Assembly (NCBI GenBank): GCA_945638575.1
Contig: CALZDP010000003.1
Coordinates: forward strand, 41,429 to 105,428
Reading direction: 5' to 3'
Source of the DNA: an uncultured Clostridia bacterium
GTDB taxonomy: Bacteria > Bacillota > Clostridia > Christensenellales > Borkfalkiaceae
DNA: 64,000 bases
Shown: positions 59,926 to 64,000 of the stretch, one piece after another
Position numbering within the stretch: position 1 is the first letter of the stretch
Layout of the letters: each line of letters opens with the position of its first letter
The notes under the pieces: model-generated
The model's database searches: none
The model's input: only the letters and a program-made list of their open reading frames with translations
Told to the model about the DNA's origin: nothing
Translations under genes and position numbers: made by a program

Positions 59926-61547
59926 CCGAACTTGCCCTCCGCATACTTTTCAGCCCTTTTTAACACCTTTTTAACTTCATCGAACGCCTTGTCAAGGGTG
60001 TCTTCCACAAGAGATATCGTAGGAATAATCCCCTCTCGAAGGGGAGTTATTCTGTCATCGTTTGTACCTTGTTCGTGAACCCCCGTGGACCCGCGCGAAA
60101 GGTCGCCTATGCAAAGATGGGCAAACTCACGCGAAAACCTTGTAAACAGTTTTTCGGACGCCCTGTCGTGGTAGTGCAGTCTTCCGTCGGTATGCCCCGA
60201 TTGGAATAGCGGCATTGCTTTAGAAAGTCCGTCATAGTATCCTTCGCCGCTTACCAAAAAATCGGGTTTTATGGTGCGTAAACGATTGCAAAACCGCACT
60301 ACCCCTTGGTATATATCCGCGTCCTTGTCATTTACATAACAGGCGGAAATATCAAGAAATGCTCCGTCGAAGCCGAATTTATCCGTAGCGCTTTTTATTT
60401 GCTCAAACAGATAATCGCTCCAACCCTTTTTTGCTATGTTAAGGTTTGCAAATCCACCGAAATCATAGTGGTGGGCGCCTTCCCAGTCGACCGAGCCGTT
60501 TCTGAATCTGCCGCCGCTTACCGTAACGAACTCGTTATCCTCGGCAAGGGCGTCTATTGCGGGAATGACTCGATTGGCCATGTTCATGCCGTACATTGCC
60601 ATGACCTTACAACCAAGGGCGTGCATACCGTCCACAGCGGATTTAAGGGCGGTTTCTCCGCCCATACGCTCGTCGGCAGTGTAATTACCGTATTTATAAT
60701 AATATCTTCCTTCCCAGCCGGCAAGATACACTATAACCTTGCGCCCGTCTATATGTTCGCACAACCTAACCATATCGCGCAACGCGCTTTCATAGGTGTG
60801 AAACATATAGCCGGTAAATGTTTGCATGTGCATTGTAACAACAAGCCCGATATCTTTTAACCAGGACGGCGCAATGGTGCAGTCGGCGAATTCTTCCAAG
60901 CCAAAAGTTTGCTTTATGTAGTCGGAATGTATTGTGTATATCTCGTCGGCGCTGTCCGTAACGCCTATTTCGATACGCGGCGCGTTAAAACTTTCTGAAA
61001 TATCAACACCGCGCGCGTCTTCGACAACGTCTACACGCATTCCGCCGTCAGTCTTTTTGATAAAAAAGCGCTTTTCGCTTACCGTTTTATCCGTACAGCG
61101 TATATACAAAAACCTTCCGTCATTAAGTTTAAAGACAAGCAGCGGAGTGCTTAGGCTGCGCCACCCTTCGGGGTATTTTAGGCATAAGCCGTAATTTGTA
61201 ACCTCTTTGTCTCCGTCGACAAGGCTTATAAGAGTACCGACGGGTAAATTGTCAAAGCGCAGTTTTATACCGCGGATAGGTTTTGTCAGGCGCGCCGAAA
61301 GGTCGAACGCCTTACCTTGGGGAATATCCGAAAGGCTGACCGTAACTTCCCCTTCTTCGCTCTCGTCGTTGCCCCAAACAAGATTACGCGAAAGGTATTT
61401 TCCGCCGTAACGCTCAAACGAGCCTTTTGAAGGAGTATAAACGTTTTCAAGGGTGAAAACCTCGGTAGATACGATAAAGTTCAGGTCTTTACCGACGACG
61501 GTAATGCTGTCATTATTTAATTTGTAGCTTAGATCCTGTGCTTGCAT
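59922..61547 (-). CDS. Putative glycoside hydrolase (TIM-barrel), family unassigned
   Basis: A 541-aa protein without a signal peptide, so it is probably cytoplasmic. The N-terminal ~200 residues are beta-rich. The rest looks like a TIM-barrel glycosidase, with KFGFDGAFLDISACYVND (candidate catalytic Asp) and FLVSGEGYYDG (candidate Glu), and VVTMHMQTFTGY earlier. The layout resembles the alpha-galactosidase-like superfamily or DUF6259-type proteins, but I cannot name a CAZy family. Translational coupling to the permeases suggests it degrades the imported sugar. Confidence 0.65.
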   Translation of the reverse strand: MQAQDLSYKLNNDSITVVGKDLNFIVSTEVFTLENVYTPSKGSFERYGGKYLSRNLVWGNDESEEGEVTVSLSDIPQGKAFDLSARLTKPIRGIKLRFDNLPVGTLISLVDGDKEVTNYGLCLKYPEGWRSLSTPLLVFKLNDGRFLYIRCTDKTVSEKRFFIKKTDGGMRVDVVEDARGVDISESFNAPRIEIGVTDSADEIYTIHSDYIKQTFGLEEFADCTIAPSWLKDIGLVVTMHMQTFTGYMFHTYESALRDMVRLCEHIDGRKVIVYLAGWEGRYYYKYGNYTADERMGGETALKSAVDGMHALGCKVMAMYGMNMANRVIPAIDALAEDNEFVTVSGGRFRNGSVDWEGAHHYDFGGFANLNIAKKGWSDYLFEQIKSATDKFGFDGAFLDISACYVNDKDADIYQGVVRFCNRLRTIKPDFLVSGEGYYDGLSKAMPLFQSGHTDGRLHYHDRASEKLFTRFSREFAHLCIGDLSRGSTGVHEQGTNDDRITPLREGIIPTISLVEDTLDKAFDEVKKVLKRAEKYAEGKFG

Positions 61548-61560
61548 AATCAGTATAATA

Positions 61561-62874
61561 TTATTCCGTTATTTCCTCGATAAAAGTAAGTTCTGCGTAG
61601 TCTATCAAAAGTTCGCCGCCTTCGGCTAAATCTTCCATAAGCACGCAATAGATAAAGTTTTTGCCTGCCTCTAAGGTGATTTCCACCCATTCTTCTGAAA
61701 GTACGGGTTTTTCCGCCGCCGTCGAGTAAGCCAATGCGTTCATCTTCTTTTGCTCATAGTCGTAAAAATCCGCTTCACGAAGGGGCGCGACTTGAGTTTG
61801 CGTAACTATAAACGTGGGGGCGATTGAAGCGGAACCTTCCGTTCCGTAACAAATGCGGATACGATACTTTGCCTTAACCGGCGAATTGAAGTGCCATTCA
61901 ACCCCTTCATACTTGCTTGTGATAGCGCCCATTAAAAAGCCGTTGGAAAAGGTGTAGGAACCGTGGTTTTGGATGCTTGGGTTTTTGCAACCCATAATGC
62001 CCGAACCCATTTTTTTGCGAGGCGAACCCATTTCCGCTTCCAAAATGTAACTTTCGGGGCGTACTCCGTAGGATAAAAGATCGTCCATGTTGTATTTTTC
62101 GCCGTTACCTTTAAGTACGAAGTAATCAAGTTCCGCAAAACTACCGTAATTGTCCGTTTCATCACCGTTTTTCATAACGCTTATCGTGTTCCAACCTTTT
62201 AATAAGGTTATTTTAACAGTTGCCGGCGCGGCGTCGTAAACACCCGTTCCGCCCCAACCGGTTTTTTCGGTAAAATCAAACTTGGCGGAAAAACTACCGT
62301 TTACCCAAACGTCGTTGTGCGCAGGCGCCATATCGGTAGTGTAATATGCGGTAAAGTCATAAGTTCCCGCAACGGGGCAAAGGTAGTTGATGTACACGCC
62401 CTGTCCGGCGTCGTCTATACCGCCTACGTATGCGCCTTTGTGCGCAAGCGAATTGTTGCGGAAACATCCGTCGCGCGTGCCTGTTCCGAAGTTTGCAAGG
62501 TAGTCCTCCGCTTCAAAAACCACTTCGCCAAAGGTTGAAAGTGCAACAAATGTATAGTCTAAGGCTTCCCCTTTAACTTCCCCTTTATATGCGCTTACCG
62601 TAACCGTAATAGTTCCGCCGAGACCGAGGCTTTCAACGTCGATTGCGGTATCCGCTATTCTGTCCTCGTACACAACATCTTCGCCGTGTTTGAAAATTAC
62701 GTCGTAACCTTCGGCGTTTTCAACCGCGTCGTAGGACAAAATACCATCTTCAAAGGCGATGTTGGTCGGCTTGTCGAGTTTAACAGAGTCATCGCCACTG
62801 CAGCCGCACGCCAATAACGCCGTGGTTATAACAGCCGCGCATAATATCAATGTAAAAATCTTTTTAATCATCAT
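61561..62874 (-). CDS. Lipoprotein with Fn3-like and CBM-like domains
   Basis: A 437-aa lipoprotein (lipobox LLACGC). The start is the ATG at 62874, preceded by GGAGAACA; the track's 62931 start adds an unsupported tail. Domains are an Fn3-like unit (PTNIAFEDGILSYDAVENAEGYDVIF), a CBM6/35-like unit (VVFEAEDYLANFGTGTRDGC to FAELDYFVLKGNGEKY) and a second CBM-like half (YILEAEMGSPRKKMGSG). This is the same order as one block of the 50167-53097 protein, so the two genes at the ends of the locus share descent. It is the first gene of the transport operon. Confidence 0.82.
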   Translation of the reverse strand: MMIKKIFTLILCAAVITTALLACGCSGDDSVKLDKPTNIAFEDGILSYDAVENAEGYDVIFKHGEDVVYEDRIADTAIDVESLGLGGTITVTVSAYKGEVKGEALDYTFVALSTFGEVVFEAEDYLANFGTGTRDGCFRNNSLAHKGAYVGGIDDAGQGVYINYLCPVAGTYDFTAYYTTDMAPAHNDVWVNGSFSAKFDFTEKTGWGGTGVYDAAPATVKITLLKGWNTISVMKNGDETDNYGSFAELDYFVLKGNGEKYNMDDLLSYGVRPESYILEAEMGSPRKKMGSGIMGCKNPSIQNHGSYTFSNGFLMGAITSKYEGVEWHFNSPVKAKYRIRICYGTEGSASIAPTFIVTQTQVAPLREADFYDYEQKKMNALAYSTAAEKPVLSEEWVEITLEAGKNFIYCVLMEDLAEGGELLIDYAELTFIEEITE

Positions 62875-62902
62875 TGTTCTCCTTTTTTGCTTTATCAATT
62901 TA

Positions 62903-62931
62903 AGAATACATTTCGCAAAGTAAAATTTCAA
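62903..62931 (-). promoter_or_regulatory. Promoter of the carbohydrate operon
   Basis: TTGAAA (62926-62931) and TATTCT (62903-62908) are separated by 17 bp on the minus strand, about 30 bp before the first gene. Confidence 0.65.
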
Positions 62932-62952
62932 TGCACAAAATCATTTTTTATA

Positions 62953-62981
62953 TTGAAAAAATCACAATCCTGTGCTATAAT
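62953..62981 (+). promoter_or_regulatory. Promoter of the divergent AraC regulator
   Basis: TTGAAA (62953-62958) and a perfect TATAAT (62976-62981) are separated by 17 bp. The transcript would have a ~165-nt leader. The two divergent promoters are only ~20 bp apart, so one bound regulator could govern both. Confidence 0.75.
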
Positions 62982-63153
62982 AAACGTAATTTGGCAATCA
63001 AGCCCCGATTATTGCCTTTTATTTACGACAAAAAACTGCCAATATCGGGTTTAGTTTGCAAAAAAAACTGCACGCTTGACAATAAAAAACAGGCTAAACT
63101 TTAACTACATTGATAATTTCAATGTTCATCGCCATAAGTTTAAGGAGATAAAA

Positions 63154-63933
63154 ATGGATAATTTGAGTTTTGAACGTATGCCGCAATACTGCTTTTCCGC
63201 AAACCGCCAGTTTGAGCCCGGCGAATGTCATATGCACCGTCTGTACAAACTTAGCGTTCTTTTGCTTATCCGTAAAGGAGTGCTTCGTTTTACCGAAGAC
63301 GGCGTGCCCGTTGAAGTCGGCGAAGGAGAATATTATATTCAAAAAGCGGGGCTTATGCAGGAAGGCCCGATACCGAGCGACTCCCCTAACTATTACTTTA
63401 TCCACTTTAAAGGACATTACTGTAAGGCGGGCGCTCTTCCTATCCGCGGAAAGTTCGATATAGACAAAATCCAACCCATAATCGAAAAACTTGATAGGCT
63501 CGGCAGGGCGGCGGAACGCATCGAATACGAATGTTTGTTTTATACCCTTCTTTGCGCCCTTAAAAAACAGTTACCGCAAAAAACGGTTACCGAGCGTCTG
63601 CGCACACATATACTTGAAAATTTTGCGCGCGATATATCCCTTGACGAACTCAGCCGAGTGGCGCTTCTTTCCAAAAACCAAACCATAAACGTTTTTAAAG
63701 ACACTTACGGCGTTACTCCGCACAAATATTTGGTCAATTTCAGACTGCAAAAAGCCAGCGAACTTGTCCTTGCAACAAATATGTCGATTAACGAAATTTG
63801 TTTTGCCGTAGGCTTTTCGGAATATTCCGGCTTTTATAAAGCCTTTTTAAAAAAATACGGCGCCTCTCCGCAAGACTACCGCAACAACCGCACAAGCGAC
63901 AACCTACCCAACGCCACTTATTACATTCCGTAA
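63154..63933 (+). CDS. AraC-family transcriptional regulator of the carbohydrate locus
   Basis: A 259-aa regulator with an N-terminal cupin-type sensor (FTEDGVPVEVGEGEYYIQKAG) and a C-terminal double HTH (ISLDELSRVALLSKNQTINVFKD and SINEICFAVGFSEYSGFYKAFLKKYG). The ATG at 63154 is chosen because AAGGAG lies seven bases upstream; the track's earlier start lies in the leader. It is divergent from the sugar-transport operon and most likely activates it in response to the imported sugar. Confidence 0.92.
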   Translation: MDNLSFERMPQYCFSANRQFEPGECHMHRLYKLSVLLLIRKGVLRFTEDGVPVEVGEGEYYIQKAGLMQEGPIPSDSPNYYFIHFKGHYCKAGALPIRGKFDIDKIQPIIEKLDRLGRAAERIEYECLFYTLLCALKKQLPQKTVTERLRTHILENFARDISLDELSRVALLSKNQTINVFKDTYGVTPHKYLVNFRLQKASELVLATNMSINEICFAVGFSEYSGFYKAFLKKYGASPQDYRNNRTSDNLPNATYYIP

Positions 63934-64000
63934 CAAAAATTTTTGTAAAATGTTTTTGCATACCGCATAGTTTTTTTGATTTAAAACCGCACAGTTTTTT

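Noticed and set aside
1-64000. CRISPR array made from the short repeats
   Set aside because: The repeats are scattered kilobases apart, in both directions and partly in genes; there is no array spacing and no cas gene.
1-64000. tRNA or rRNA genes, transposases and integrases
   Set aside because: No sequence that I could recognise as any of these was found.

Overview
The window looks like a chromosomal segment of an anaerobic, endospore-forming Bacillota (class Clostridia), probably an uncultured gut-type lineage. The evidence is spoIVA, a GlgC plus GlgD glycogen pathway, an MsmX/UgpC-type sugar importer, ECF-type vitamin uptake proteins, Firmicutes-style TTGACA/TATAAT promoters and LexA boxes of the CGAAC-N4-GTT type. 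The genus cannot be fixed from the sequence alone. Most genes lie on the minus strand.

Layout. 1-7.3 kb: recA (cut by the window edge), cinA, pgsA, rimO and ftsK. 7.5-20.6 kb: acpP, tex and a complete glycogen cluster transcribed glgB-glgC-glgD-glgA-glgP-GH13 amylase. 20.9-23.4 kb: an SDR reductase, efp and an M24 peptidase. 23.8-26.8 kb: an SOS-controlled pair (radical SAM protein plus a TIGR03915-like partner) converging on an OGG-type DNA glycosylase. 26.8-28.1 kb: rpmA and rplU with a leader, and a small helical protein. 28.2-34.1 kb: two large surface proteins, one with an in-frame UGA exactly where its lipobox cysteine should be. 34.7-35.1 kb: rnpB. 35.1-40.8 kb: ddl, then a translationally coupled run of ECF S component, tsaE, tsaB, rimI, alpha/beta hydrolase and a membrane-anchored MurF-like ligase. 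41-47.9 kb: sirtuin, AraC regulator, HAD phosphatase, spoIVA, a TPP riboswitch with thiT, an Xre/DUF4234 divergent pair and a SWIM protein. 48-63.9 kb: a CotH-like lipoprotein and a carbohydrate locus (AraC regulator, two CBM-like lipoproteins, a putative glycosidase, two permeases, a binding protein, an ADP-ribosylglycohydrolase-like lipoprotein and an ATPase).

The most unusual signals are four. (1) A dispersed ~26-bp near-palindromic repeat occurs in about 22 copies between 1.8 and 50 kb. It sits between genes (including four of the five gaps from glgB through the amylase to tex that are examined here) and also inside eight coding sequences, where one orientation is translated as GYK(S/P)(I/V). 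It is absent from the two surface/carbohydrate regions. (2) The rSAM/TIGR03915 pair is driven by a consensus promoter flanked by two LexA boxes. (3) A UGA replaces the lipobox cysteine codon of an otherwise intact 1,053-codon surface protein. (4) A secreted ADP-ribosylglycohydrolase-like lipoprotein is embedded in a sugar-ABC operon.

All assignments come from reading motifs and gene order by eye; no database search was run.
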